64,000 nt of DNA from Limnoperna fortunei (taxonomy: Eukaryota > Mollusca > Bivalvia > Mytilida > Modiolidae): NCBI GenBank assembly GCA_944474755.1, contig OX104113.1, positions 53,831,644 through 53,895,643 of the forward strand, written 5' to 3'. Shown one piece after another: positions 11,201-21,562 of this stretch; the stretch's first letter is position 1; every line of letters begins with the position of its first letter. Made by a program: the position numbers and the translations under genes. The notes under the pieces are model-generated. The model saw only the letters and a program-made list of their open reading frames with translations, was not told the origin of the DNA and searched no databases.

Positions 11201-14200
11201 TGGCAGTTGCACCAGTTATTTTTGCGCCTGTCTGATGCCGTTAAAGTTGTGACTTGGCATTTAACAAGGTACACGTAATCACTCATTCTAGTTCTATACC
11301 TACCTGTTTACCCAAGTACTTTGCAAACATTATCCTTTCATTTTCGTCTCCTTCAGGTGTTAAGTAATTTAAATACTCATCAAAAAAATGTTCAACGTAT
11401 CTGTACCAAAATATCGACCTACAATGAAGAGTGTACTGGTGATTACATATTCTTCCCTGTAGTATGTAATATGTTATTGCTTGTCTGTTTATTTCAACAA
11501 TTATTCAACTTTATCGCGGATTCCTGTTTGTTTGTTTGTTTGGTTTTTTATTTTTATTTTTTTTTTTTGGGGGGGGGGGGGGAGGTTAGGGGAAATCTGG
11601 AGTATTGTAGGAAACACCCAACCTTCGGTAGGGAAATTGGCAATCCTTGTCAATAAAAGGATGGATTCCGCAAATCCTCTTCCGTCCAACGCCTTTTTGA
11701 CTTTGATCGGTGCGTGGACATACCTCGGACTATTAAGATTGGAGTCGACTACAACCTCAGAGATCAATATGAGAGGCCCTTCATTCAATATGAAGGTCAA
11801 AAGAGAGTAACAATATCACCCAAACCTCTTGTGGCTAGATTCGGTCATTTCGCAATTTGATCGTTCATATAATTTATCATAAACGTCTTCATGTTTAATA
11901 GCGGATGCATTTATTAAATATATCTAACACATATCCCCTGACACATAGCAAAACCATTTAAAAAAAAAGAGAGAAACGTTCAAACTCCACTTCAGTTTTT
12001 CATATAAACCGAGTTACAAAATATCAAAACAACGAATAAAAGTAAATTGAAACCTCTCTAAATGAAAACTAGAGACCATATATGGCTGAACATAGTTGAT
12101 CCATTTACATTTATAGACAAAACTCCTTATGAAAAAGTACATTTGGCATATTGTAATTACATTCTTGGTGTTAAACGGACAGCTTCGAATCTAGCTTCCA
12201 GTTTGGAATTAGGCCGCCCCATTTAAAAAAATTCATTAAAACCCAGTCAATGCTTTATTACTCTAGACAACACACTGTAGACATAAATCCTCTTTTAAAA
12301 GAAAGTTTTGACTTGTGCAAGATGTTAGAATCTGAGCATTCTTATTCTTGGATAACATATATAAAAGATATTATTTCTGACACAGCTTTTGATGTCAAAA
12401 AGGCAAAATCTTGTCAAACAAGTGAAAGTGTTAAATCAAATGCTTCTTGTATAAAAACTGAATTATCAAAATACTATGATAACATAACTTATAATAAAAT
12501 ATCTAGCTTAAACGACCAAATCATTAAAGAAAGAACTAGGATAAGAATTCTATTTATCTCATTTCGATTTTGAAACTCTTGCAAAATTTAGAATATCAGA
12601 CCACTTTTTAGAAATAGAGCGAGGAAGATATAGAAGGATTCCTCGTGAACCACGTATTTGTACATTTTGTAATCAAAATAGTACTGACGATGAATTTTTC
12701 TTGTTACATTGCGATTATAATCTCATATTAAGAAATAAACTATTGTTAGATTTTAATATTGTAAATGGAACTAGTAATACCTCTGATCAAGACAATTTAA
12801 TTAAAATACTCTCTCCGGCAAATGTTCGACAAACTCAGAGTCTTGCCTCCTTTATAAAGCGGTCATCAGAACTGAGGATAGGAGGCTCATAGACTTTATT
12901 TTGTCGTTATTTGTTTGTTCGCTCTTTATTTAAAGTTTCTGTCACGAATCATTTGAATGTGATTTATTTGACAATAAAGAATATTTAAATAATATCGATT
13001 ATGCGAAGCGGGCTTAGATAATTATATGGTATGATCACACAATCTAATTAAAATGAAACCATTCACTTGCTCCTCACTTTGCCTAGCGACAATAAAAAAG
13101 GGGGAGTAGGTAAGTGAAAGATTTAATTTTAATTCGATTGTTTTGTCACAATAATTAAGTCAAAAACATGTGACAGAAATTTTTTTTTACTGTTGTTTTT
13201 ATTACATTTGTTCAGATTTCATGGAACCAATTCAGATTAAAAATTGTAAAGAAATATGTATGTTTTTACCAAGTCATGTCTTCCTCGATCATTTTAAGAA
13301 ACGCTCTAGATATTGCCTTGTCTGTATCAGATAAGTGATCCTCCATGGTTACAGAAAAATACTTGGTTAAATATTCAATGATAAAATTGGAATCTGGATA
13401 TTCCTGTTCATTAAACATAATAAATGGACTCTGTCCTTGTCTTGACATCCCTAAGTAATCTACAATCTAAATAAGAAAGTGAATATAAAAATTTACGTTT
13501 ATGTTTACTATGACTTTTATGACGATATTTGTTTGTGTAAATTAATCTCCAACATGCAGAAAAACGAGCATTTCAAAAACATTAATGGTTTTATTGAAGT
13601 ATTTAAATACAATTTGAGTCATACGTGTATCGGAATGAGTTTAAACTCATTTGAAGCACAATTACTCGCACATAGCAAAACGTTTATGGTCACTAAAGTA
13701 TATAGATAAAATTTGAGCAAAACAGTAATTGTTCTCGCTTTAGAAAAACCAGAAACTACATGGAGTCCGTCATTGCCTTGTATTTCTGTTTAATAAATAA
13801 ACTAGCACTATGTTTTAAATCGCTCCCTTTTATAAAGGCTCCAGTTTATATTTGAACTGGTTGTATGAGAAAAATAATGCGGAATTATCAAATTTAAAGA
13901 TATTATTTTATATTTTTTAACTAACGATGGCTAGTTTGGTTGAATGAGTCCTTTAATATCGAAGCCTGTTTTGATCATCTATGCCAATTTCTCTTTAAGA
14001 TTTCCAACTTGTTTCTGATAAGGTTTTTATAATTTATTTGCAAATACGCGATAATCTGCATATTTTGCAATCACGTTTAAAAAAAAACTTACTCTTAATT
14101 TCCCCTCATAAGACTACAGTTCAGTTGAGTGAAGTGTTCGTTGAATCAGTTAATAAAGGGATTTGATTTCAGTTAAGTAGTCATTTTGGTTAAAGGGTAT

Positions 14201-14809
14201 GCAAAAGTTTAAATGAATTTGAACCAATGGTTTTGAGAACATTGTTTAACTATATTTTGTCAAAATAACCCTTATTTTGCACCTTCAAGGAATCATACAT
14301 ATACTACGTTTTTTGTAATTAGCCCTGTGGCTTGGAGAAGATATAAATGTGTTCTATTTTACGGACAGACGAGAAGTCATAGCACTAGCTCATTATTAAG
14401 TTCAGTTAAAGTGAGAACATTCAAGATCAATATTTTATGACTTGTTGACGTCCAGTGAGTGTAAATGGTTTCCAAGACCGTACATCGTGGCTTTCAGTAT
14501 AATCCATTGATTGATGAAGCGGGTTTTTCTATTTTCATTCAGTTCTTTATTAATATTATTATTAAGTAAACGCATGCAGAACAATGACTCAAATCGCATT
14601 AAAACGATTTTTAGATTTAATGACAAAATATACTAAATCACGTGTTCTATACTTACTTCAAACTGTATGTTATTAATTCTGAGCCAAGTCTCCAATTTAA
14701 CTGCAAACGGTGAAAAATTTGGGACCCCTCTCGACATCTTTCTAGGAAAAACATGCAGATAAACAATGTCTTTCTTCCATTCTGGGTTCCATTCTCTAGT
14801 AGATGTCAT
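8105..14809 (-). CDS. FAXC: Failed axon connections (FAXC)/CDR-type GST-fold protein, 5 exons, 253 aa
   Basis: Minus-strand gene with exons 14809-14657, 13466-13270, 11418-11304, 10773-10636 and 8263-8105. All introns are GT/AG and all phases agree; an in-frame TAA just upstream supports the ATG. Residues 1-110 form a thioredoxin-like GST-N domain: FSPFAVKLETWLRI, then GQSPFIMFNEQ and DSNFIIEYL (the DS/ES plus hydrophobic motif of this family). Residues 118-253 are the all-alpha C-terminal half: KGHGIGKHSSEEIYKIG, then LGSKKFMMGDNPTM, and the diagnostic end KYWPDWNE. These blocks are characteristic of FAXC (a fly Abl-interacting axon factor) and nematode CDR proteins. No catalytic Tyr/Ser of classical GSTs is evident. 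It is shorter than vertebrate FAXC and lacks its long N-terminus. Family assignment is strong; function is inferred. Intron 2 carries a LINE, a SINE fragment and a MITE. Confidence 0.92.
9230..9297. repeat. Near-perfect 25-bp inverted repeat (hairpin) in FAXC intron 4
   Basis: Left arm 9230-9254 and right arm 9273-9297 are reverse complements with one mismatch in 25 (AACGACTTTGG(G/A)TCGATTTACGCTG), with an 18-nt loop. No element ends or target duplication are visible around it. Confidence 0.9.
10636..10773 (-). CDS. FAXC: FAXC exon 4
   Basis: Acceptor TTTTGAAAG, 46 codons VEERAKGHGIGKHSSEEIYK... to GDNPTM, donor ATG|GTAATA, phase 0 at both ends. Confidence 0.92.
11304..11418 (-). CDS. FAXC: FAXC exon 3
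   Basis: Acceptor CATTGTAG, one base completing Trp, then 38 codons from SIFWYRYVEHFFDEY to KYLGKQ, donor CAG|GTAGGT. It joins exons 2 and 4 in frame. Confidence 0.88.
11568..11765 (-). mobile_element. Truncated tRNA-derived SINE with an internal insertion
   Basis: Shares 'ACCTTCGGTAGGGAAATTGG' and 'CAATCCTTGTCAA...TTAAGATTGGAGTCGA' with the fuller SINE at 28880-29120. A segment at about 11655-11730, including 'TCCGTCCAACGCCTTTTTGA', splits it and resembles the fold-back element at 40236-40387. The left edge abuts a T-run followed by about 14 G. Confidence 0.65.
12085..12985 (+). pseudogene. 3' part of a non-LTR retrotransposon (LINE), divergent family, in FAXC intron 2
   Basis: Translations in shifting frames give post-RT signatures: AYCNYILGVKRTASNLASSL and ELGRP, then a 107-codon open stretch (12250-12573), then RYRRIPREPRICTFC with a downstream H-x-C (CX2C...HC knuckle of LINE ORF2 C-termini), to about 12893. 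A short 3' UTR with AATAAAG follows. Frames are broken and there is no RT core, so this is a dead 5'-truncated copy. It differs clearly from the 31-kb LINE family. Confidence 0.75.
13040..13140. mobile_element. Small fold-back MITE
   Basis: Arms 13040-13073 (CAATCTAATTAAAATGAAAC...CACTTGCTCC) and 13101-13140 are imperfect reverse complements around a short core. A half copy of the same sequence (TTTCACTTGCTCCCCCTTTT) is at 29743-29790, so it is dispersed. Confidence 0.6.
13270..13466 (-). CDS. FAXC: FAXC exon 2
   Basis: Acceptor TTATTTAG, 65 codons IVDYLGMS...EEDMT plus two bases, donor TG|GTAAAA. Holds GQSPFIMFNEQ and DSNFIIEYL; phase 2. Confidence 0.92.
14657..14809 (-). CDS. FAXC: FAXC exon 1
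   Basis: Start ATG (CAT at 14807-14809), 51 codons from MTSTREWNPEW to NNIQFE, donor GAA|GTAAGT, phase 0. Confidence 0.9.
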
Positions 14810-16691
14810 TATTGTACTGGATTATATAATGATAGGTTTCGTCTATACTAATATACACTTCAGTATTTATGTAAAATCTGAACTTTAACTTTTGATAACA
14901 AGTATCTTATAACGTTATAATATTACCTGTATTAACTCACTGTATTAACTACACACATATTTTACCACATATTACGTGTATTTATTGCAAATAAGGCATT
15001 TTGTCCCAAACCATAGATTTTGCAAATAATTTATTAAAAGACTGCAAAAAGTTACCAAATATAGCTCACAATTTAACTTCAGTAATCAATCAATCAATAA
15101 TGGCGTAAAATTAAAATAGTTTACCGTCTTATAACGTACTTTCCAACACATTACATCTTGATTTTAATACGTCTTCTTATAAATTTCAGAAAAGGTGCTT
15201 GGAAAAAATAGATAAATAGAAAGGGTCCCGTAAAAGTAACTTAAGGTAAAGGTCTACAAAAAAATTGCAGTAATCTGTTTATACTTTAAAACACGATATG
15301 AATTATAAGCTTAAAAAGAATAATAATAATAGAAAATTAATAGCAACCAGGCCATTATAATGAAGGGACATCTTACATGTAGGTTACGAAATCGCTGTAG
15401 CGCAAACAAAGAAATGTTCCGTATAATTATTGTCAGCAATTCTAAATGTGATTGTAACATCGCATTTACCAAATCTTAAGAATGCTATTCGTCAAATATC
15501 AACTTAATATACTTAGAATCTAGAAAGGTTAATATTCAATACAGGTTTTTAGTTTAAACAAATATGATTCTAATTATTACACGTTTCTCATTTAAACATT
15601 CTTATTTAAAAAATAACCCACTCAATATCATGAAATTAGTATTTCTTGGCGTTTGCTTTTATCTTCTGAATTGTGCTCGACGGCAAAATTGTGGCTACTG
15701 ACGTTAAGCTTTTAACAATAAACATATTCAGTGTCGATTTATACAGTTAAGGTTTACATTACCTTCAATTTGATCACAGTATTGCGTTTCTGCGAATTGA
15801 TTTCTCTCTTCCGCGCTTTAAATATCTCTTTCCGCAAGAAATCTATCATTTTCGCCAAAGTTTGTTCTGTTACCTTTTCTTATAACCAGGTATCATACCT
15901 GTTGCCCCTTGCTTACTACAAGGAGGAAGAGAATAGGATTTAACGCACGAATAGTCTTTAATATTATTAACAGTTATAGCACCAGCTATAATCGATCATA
16001 ATCATGGACAAAAGAACCACGCTGTAAAAACAGTATAGTGTCTGCAGGTCAGTATACAAAGTTATGTCCGATGGATTTGTTGATATCGTTTCAGCTGACC
16101 AGAGTAATACTTCTCCTATTGAAATATCCATGATACATAAAACAAATTATTGCCATGATTCGTTTCAATCTGTATAATTGCCATAATGCATTGACTGAAT
16201 TGATCGCGTTGTGAACAATTTATTAAAACCATAAAAGTATATACGAGTGCAAACTAATCATAGCTTTATATGTAATTGAGGCTCGCACGCATAAAGGTAA
16301 ATTACTATTTAAGGTAGAAAATTAACACGAATTCGCGGATAATATAAATCATTTTGTTGCGGAAAAGACTATTTGAGAATTAAAAAAAAAAATCGCGGAA
16401 ACGAAATGCGACCTTTTAAATATAACATTTTGATTTTGTTTATTGGTTTGTGTAGATCTATTATAACAGTTTCACATTATTATAATGAAAATAAACTTTT
16501 TTAGCTATACCATTGCTTCGACAGGAAAGCTGGCATTCGACAGTCGAGCACACCTTGCCTTCAGTTAGGATCGAAACCTCAACTGTAGTGTTGAACAAGA
16601 GTTATCTTTCTTACACCACTGTACTATATTCTATGTACATTGATTTAGATTGGTAAACTATACGTGCAGCGTTAGTTGTTTGTTTGTTTGA
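14810..16691. other. Upstream flank of FAXC, no gene seen
   Basis: AT-rich; should contain the FAXC 5' UTR and promoter, but no TATA or initiator stands out. An 'AATCAATCAATC' motif near 15085 is the only repeat-like item. Confidence 0.4.
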
Positions 16692-17763
16692 TGGTGTTAC
16701 GCCGCTTTCAGCAATTTTTCAGCTATATCATGGTGTCCAGTTTTTATTGGGGAAGGAAGCCGGAGTACCCGGAGAAAACCCCCGACCTTCGGTAGGAAAA
16801 CTGGCAATCCTTGTCAATTAAGATTGGAGTCGAGTACACCCTTCCTGCAGTGAGAATCGAACCAGCAATTTTATTTTATACCGCCTATCTCTCAAGAAAT
16901 ACAAAAATTTGAAATGGATAGAATATGTTAAATCTATACTAGATGACTGTGGAAAATCATATGTGTGGAATACTCATTTCTTCCCTAGTGTATCATGGTT
17001 ACATAACTCAATCAAACAAACTCTTATAGATCATTTTAAGCAAAATTGGCTATCTAACGTCCAAAATTCACCCAAAGCTCTTAATTATAGAATCTATAAA
17101 GACGAATTAGAATTTGAAAAATATTTTATTATTTTAGATGATAAGAATTATATAACTTTATGCAAATTTAGAACTATGAATTATAAGTTGCCGATAGAAT
17201 CTGGAAGATGGCATCATATTCCAAGAGAAAATAGAACGTGTAATTTATGCGAATCCCAAGAAATTGGCGACGAATTTCACTATTTACTCTCATGTACGTC
17301 ACTTATTGACGAGAGGAAATTATATATTAAACCTAAATTCTATAACCACCCAAACATCCTTAAATTCAAAGATTTGATGAAAAGTATAAATCAACTAGAT
17401 CTTAACAACTTGTGTAAATTTATTCGCATTATTATAAAAAAAACTAGAATCTCATGGGTAGAAAATTAACAATTACAGAACAGTCATTTTATCATTATGA
17501 GTATTATTATTCGTTGTTTAGTATTATATTTACCTACCATCATGTAGCTATATAATGTAATATACTATATACCTGTATCGTACTCCACAATGATATTGCA
17601 TGTTTTTTTTTTTTTTTTTTTTAAATGTATGTTTATTTATTTTTTTTCTCTTTCTCTGTACCATGGTTTGGTTTATGAGAAATAAAGATATATATTTCAG
17701 TGTTGACAGACCACGTGATCAACAGTAGACGAACTACCTTGACCACTCGGCCACCGAGGCCCC
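16692..17763 (-). mobile_element. tRNA-derived SINE interrupted by a LINE insertion
   Basis: The SINE body (16692-16862: GCTATATCATGGTGTCCA, GCCGGAGTACCCGGAGAAAA, ACCTTCGGTAGGAAAACTGG, up to GAGAATCGAACC) stops inside the B-box region. The rest of the same unit (17697-17763: CAGTGTTGACAGACCACGTG to GGCCACCGAGGCCC, which read in minus holds the A box TGGCCGAGTGGT) resumes after a LINE fragment. The intact arrangement at 28880-29120 proves they were one unit. Confidence 0.8.
16868..17696 (+). pseudogene. 5'-truncated LINE fragment nested in the SINE
   Basis: Open for about 190 codons, YRLSLKKYKNLKWIEYVKSI to ISWVEN (stop 17467-17469). It matches the C-terminus of the 31-kb LINE: LCKFRTMNYKLPIESGRW, then CNLCESQEIGDEFHYLLSC (CX2C-X8-H-X4-C knuckle). 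The 3' UTR contains a 22-nt T tract and ends 'GGTTTATGAGAAATAAAG'. The intact frame suggests a fairly recent copy. Confidence 0.85.
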
Positions 17764-18763
17764 CTGCAGCGTTAGTAATCTTGTCATAAACTGATAAAAT
17801 ATGCTTCTCGGGAATTATTGATCTATTATGCACTTCTCAAGACGGATAATGTTGTCTGGTAAATATACAGTGCACGAGCCGCAAGAAAAATGCTCCAATA
17901 TTTTAGTACATGGTATGGTCACCATATAGTCACAGTTAGTATTGTAACTGGAATACATCCGAAACCTTTATTAAACTATGGAAATGTCAATTGTTTGTGA
18001 ACAACTGGATTTTGACGACTTCAGAATCATACCGTATGTACGATTGCAATTCAGAAAAAGATATGACTAAAGCCTAAGGTCACTAGTAAAATATAACATT
18101 AAAAAACAACTATATAAAGGAAGATAATTCTTGCTGGATTGACATAAGCGCGGGAATTAAAAATAATTTATGAAACCGCGGGAAATCTTAGAGTTGTTGC
18201 TACATTGTATTCCTTGCGTAGCAAGCGGTACACGCCGGTACGGTTCCGACCGTACCACTTTAAATTGCGGGTAAGGAAACCCGTACCAGTTTTTTAAAAA
18301 TTGAAATAAAAAATATTAGAATTTCATTACATGTGCTCTTTAATTGAAACGTTTAACATAATTCTTTTTTTTTTTTTAAATAACTTTCAATATAAAACAT
18401 CAACCGTTACGATCTCGAGTGCACTTTGGTAAGCGACAAAGAATAGCACAAAGAAAACCCCTATCTATATTTAAACATTAACGGTAAACTGGTTGTCGAC
18501 CCTTAACCAATTTAATCGACCGTACCACTATTTTTCTGAATGCTACGTCTATGCCTTTGCTACGATAAAGCCAGTACTATTAAAATAGTCAATGCAAATT
18601 ATCTTATGAAAAGCGTCGAATTTGATGTATAATATATACTAATAATAATTAACTCAACATGTTTTGACATTTGAAAAAAAATATTTAAGTCGTTTTATTC
18701 AAGATTATTGCAAACATACAAACATATAACAAGAAAAGTTAAGAGACAATTATATTGTGTTTA
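17764..18763. other. No gene or clear element
   Basis: AT-rich spacer. 'CCGTACCAC/GTGGTACGG'-like words at 18240-18290 and 18525 recur (GACCGTACCACT) but I could not resolve an element. Confidence 0.35.
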
Positions 18764-18938
18764 TGTAACAGTAGAGCATGAAATAATCACATATCACCTC
18801 CGGGGATCGAACCCGTCATCTCAGTATTGCCAGCCAGCCTTCTGACCAAGTGAGCTAAAGAAGTACTCCGTTAGCTCAGTCGATATAAACTGTCTATAGG
18901 CTACTATCTGCTACAACGCAGATATGCCTCCTGTTACA
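18764..18938 (-). repeat. LTR copy (3' LTR in element orientation)
   Basis: Termini TGTAACAG/CTGTTACA are inverted. On the minus strand it holds an A box TAGCTCACTTGG (18846-18857) and a B box GGTTCGATCC (18804-18813) at tRNA-like distance. There is also a 26-bp imperfect palindrome centred on AGTACT (18852-18877) and a hairpin ATCTGC-TACAAC-GCAGAT (18906-18923). Confidence 0.8.
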
Positions 18939-18951
18939 TTCTTCCACCCTT
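18939..18951 (-). promoter_or_regulatory. Candidate polypurine tract
   Basis: Minus-strand AAGGGTGGAAGAA abuts the TG of the 3' LTR, the position of a PPT. Confidence 0.6.
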
Positions 18952-19007
18952 ACGAAGAATCATCATACTCGTGATGATTCACAACAAACCCTTTATGTGG
19001 GTTTTTT

Positions 19008-19022
19008 CAGTTAGGCGCCAAA
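19008..19022 (-). promoter_or_regulatory. Candidate primer-binding site
   Basis: Minus-strand TTTGGCGCCTAACTG directly follows the 5' LTR. TGGCGCC is complementary to a tRNA 3' end GGCGCCA; which tRNA cannot be settled here. Confidence 0.55.
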
Positions 19023-19200
19023 TGTAAAGGTAGAGCGTGAAATAACGACATTTGTCACCAGCGGGGGTCGAACCCGGAATATGAGTATTGCAAGCCAGCC
19101 CTCTAACCAAGTGAGCTAAAGAAGTACTCCGTTAGCTCAGTCGATATAAACTGGCTATATATCTACTATCTGCTACAACGCAGATAGGTGTCCTGTTACA
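19023..19200 (-). repeat. LTR copy (5' LTR in element orientation)
   Basis: Same layout as its partner: A box 19107-19118, B box GGTTCGACCC (19065-19074), palindrome 19113-19138, hairpin 19168-19185. Divergence from the partner is concentrated outside the palindrome; it ends TGTAAAGG rather than TGTAACAG on the inner side. Confidence 0.8.
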
Positions 19201-19800
19201 TTTAATGTTATAAAAACTTTTGAACTGTAAACGTCTGATTTTCATTCAAAAGTTTGTGACTAGATTTACCATTATCATCGATGCAAGACAGGTTTTCTCG
19301 TTTATGTGAGGATCACTTAATCATGTTTATTTAAGGTTGCGTCCATAGTTTATCTACAGTCTAAATAAGAAATTATTCAAGAAGCTGTGGTTTGTCCTTG
19401 TTTTATCACGGACTGGTCATTTATTTCGCGTTATTACTTATTATTATCGTGACTATTAATATACATGTAATTATTCATCACCGGTGAAAAATATATACTT
19501 CGCTTATCAGAATTCGCTGAAAGCCAATTGGAAGAAACCTAATAAATTAGTATAAGTTTTTAAGACTTTGACCTGGGATATTTAGAAAATTAACCATAAA
19601 GGTAAATTCGTTGCATGCTTAATTGTAATAATTGAGCTTCACTTATATTTAATGCCACAGGTTCATTTAGAGGCACATTTTATAGTACTTTAAAAAGAGT
19701 TTAGCTTAGAAAAAATATTCGTAAAATTACCTGTCCAAATGATTTTGGATTTGTAAAGTACTAACTTCAAACCTCCCAAAACTTATTCAAATTGGTAGAT
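19201..19800. other. No gene seen between TRIM and minisatellite
   Basis: AT-rich, no exon, no repeat that I recognise. Confidence 0.4.
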
Positions 19801-21562
19801 GGTTTTGTGGTGTTTTCGCCTGTATGTGAGATGCATTTGCTTTTAAATGTGGTCTTTTCGTCTGTATGTAAACTGCTTCTGAGTTTATATGTTGTATTTT
19901 CGTCTGTATTTGAGGTGCTTTTGCGTTTATATGTGGTATTTTCGTCTGTATATGAGGTGCTTTTGCTTTTATATGTGGTGTTTTCGTCTAAATATAAGGT
20001 GCTTTTGTTTTTATATGTGGTGTTTTCGCCTGTATGTGAAGTGCTTTTGAGTTTATATGTGGCGTTTTTGTCTGGTAATTTTAGCGGGTGTAAAATTTGG
20101 CGGTTTTTAGGTCAAAATGTATTGCAAAAAATTTGGTGGTTTTAATTTTAGCGGATGGGCAAAACCATAGAAAAAAAATTGGCGGTCCAGCAATCCCGGA
20201 TAACATGTGTTTGCGTATTTGCCAATTGTAACGTAAATAAACAAAGGGGACTACACAGGAAGGGGAAGAAAACAGGCTATATTTCATGTACAAAGACAGT
20301 AACTTAATTACGGGTGGAAACTTATATACAGGATGGCATTTATCTGTTTTTCCTCCATAAATAATCTGAGGAGGAAGAAATTCTCCTGAAATAAAAACGA
20401 TTTCATCCTGTTCAAGTGTTAAGATTTCCAATGTTTTTAAACATATTTCTTTTTACAAATCTCCCAATTTTCTATAAGTTATAATTGATAATTTTAATTT
20501 TGTATATACAGGTTAAATCACGTTGCATACCAATTTTGTAATTATGACAGATTTATCAATTGTGTGGTTTCCTTTTATATGTGTTGTTTCGTCTGTGTAT
20601 GAGGTTGTTCGGTTTTATATGTGGTGTTTTGTCTGTATGTGAGATGCTTTTACTCTTATTATTTTTTTTTTCGTCTGTATATGTTATGCTTTTGCTTTTA
20701 TATGTAGTGTTTTCGTCTGTAAGATTCAAGATTCTTTATTTCTCATAAACCATTGCGTAATACCTTGGTATAGAGATTGATATAAATTTACAAACATTGA
20801 ACATTATGAATAATAGGAACCATGCACATGACAAGATACAATTATACATTCAGTAGTACATTAATAGTTAGACTATAAAACAAAAAGCTAACACAAACCG
20901 GGAAGACGTATTTTTACATTTATGGTTCTAATAAATTTACAAAGATTTCTTAATTTGACCTAATAATTTCGCAAGCTTGATAATATTTGATCTATATGAA
21001 TAGACAGAACCTTATAATTCCTTTCTTTCAATATTTAGGGTAGAGCATTGTAGTATGTAATGAAATTCGTCCCCCAACTCTAGTGAGTTACAAAGTTTAC
21101 ATGTTCTGTTTTGTCTTTCAATTCCCGACCATCGCCCTGTTTCAATTGGTAGCCTATGATTGTTAATTCTAAACTGACATAATGTAATGGCATCCTTGTT
21201 TTGTAAAATATTTAAATATTTCTCGAAAACGAAACTGTCCTTAAATAGCCTATACGAAATTCCTTTCGACGAGCTGTTAATATCAGCTGACCATTTTTGT
21301 TGGAACTGATCTTTAAGTATCTGTATATGGGATGCTTTTATCTTTATTCGTGGTGCTTTTTTCTGTATATGAGGTGCATTAACTTTTATTTATGGCGTTC
21401 TCGTCTGTGTATTAGATGCTTTTACTTTTATATATGCATGTGTTGTTGTCTGTATATAGGATGCTCTTACTTTTTTTTGTTTCCGTCTGTATATGAGATG
21501 CTATTACTTTTATTTATAGTGTATTTTTCTGTTTATGATGAGCTTGTGACTTAATATCTGAT
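19801..21562. repeat. 42-bp minisatellite in three blocks, interrupted by a LINE
   Basis: Unit about 'TGTTTTCGTCTGTATATGAG' + 'GTGCTTTTGCTTTTATATGTGG'. Block A 19801-20073 (about 6.5 units), block B 20573-20724 (about 3.5 units), block C 21317-21562 (about 6 degenerate units). A 500-bp unique segment separates A and B, and a LINE separates B and C. Because 42 is divisible by 3, one frame stays open as VFSSVYEVLLLLYV-like repeats; I regard this as incidental. Confidence 0.85.
20725..21316 (-). pseudogene. 5'-truncated LINE fragment inserted in the minisatellite
   Basis: Minus-strand translation gives LCQFRINNHRLPIETGRWSG and CKLCNSLELGDEFHYILQC, the same C-terminal knuckle as the 31-kb LINE. 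The 3' end is GGTTTATGAGAAATAAAG followed by an A-rich tail, abutting the repeat unit 'TTTTCGTCTGTA'. A stop follows ERKEL, so it is damaged. Confidence 0.85.

Larger units (their letters stand above)
18764..19200 (-). mobile_element. Miniature LTR retrotransposon (TRIM-like) with tRNA-like promoter in its LTRs
   Basis: Two direct repeats, 18764-18938 (175 bp) and 19023-19200 (178 bp), both starting TG and ending CA and similar over their whole length (a central block of about 60 bp is identical). They flank an 84-bp internal segment. TTTA precedes (18760-18763) and follows (19201-19204) the unit, giving a 4-bp target duplication. On the minus strand the first LTR is followed after two bases by TGGCGCCTAACTG, a plausible tRNA primer-binding site, and the second LTR is preceded by the purine tract AAGGGTGGAAGAA. 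There is no coding capacity. All features are read directly; the TRIM label follows from this combination. Confidence 0.8.

Noticed and set aside
18800..18872. Functional tRNA gene on the minus strand (and at 19061-19130)
   Set aside because: A and B boxes are present, but the D and anticodon arms do not fold convincingly and both copies sit at the same place in the LTRs; it is a tRNA-like promoter module.
19792..20145. 117-codon ORF of VFSSVYEVLLLLYV repeats as a membrane protein gene
   Set aside because: It is a translation of the 42-bp minisatellite, with no start context or splice evidence.
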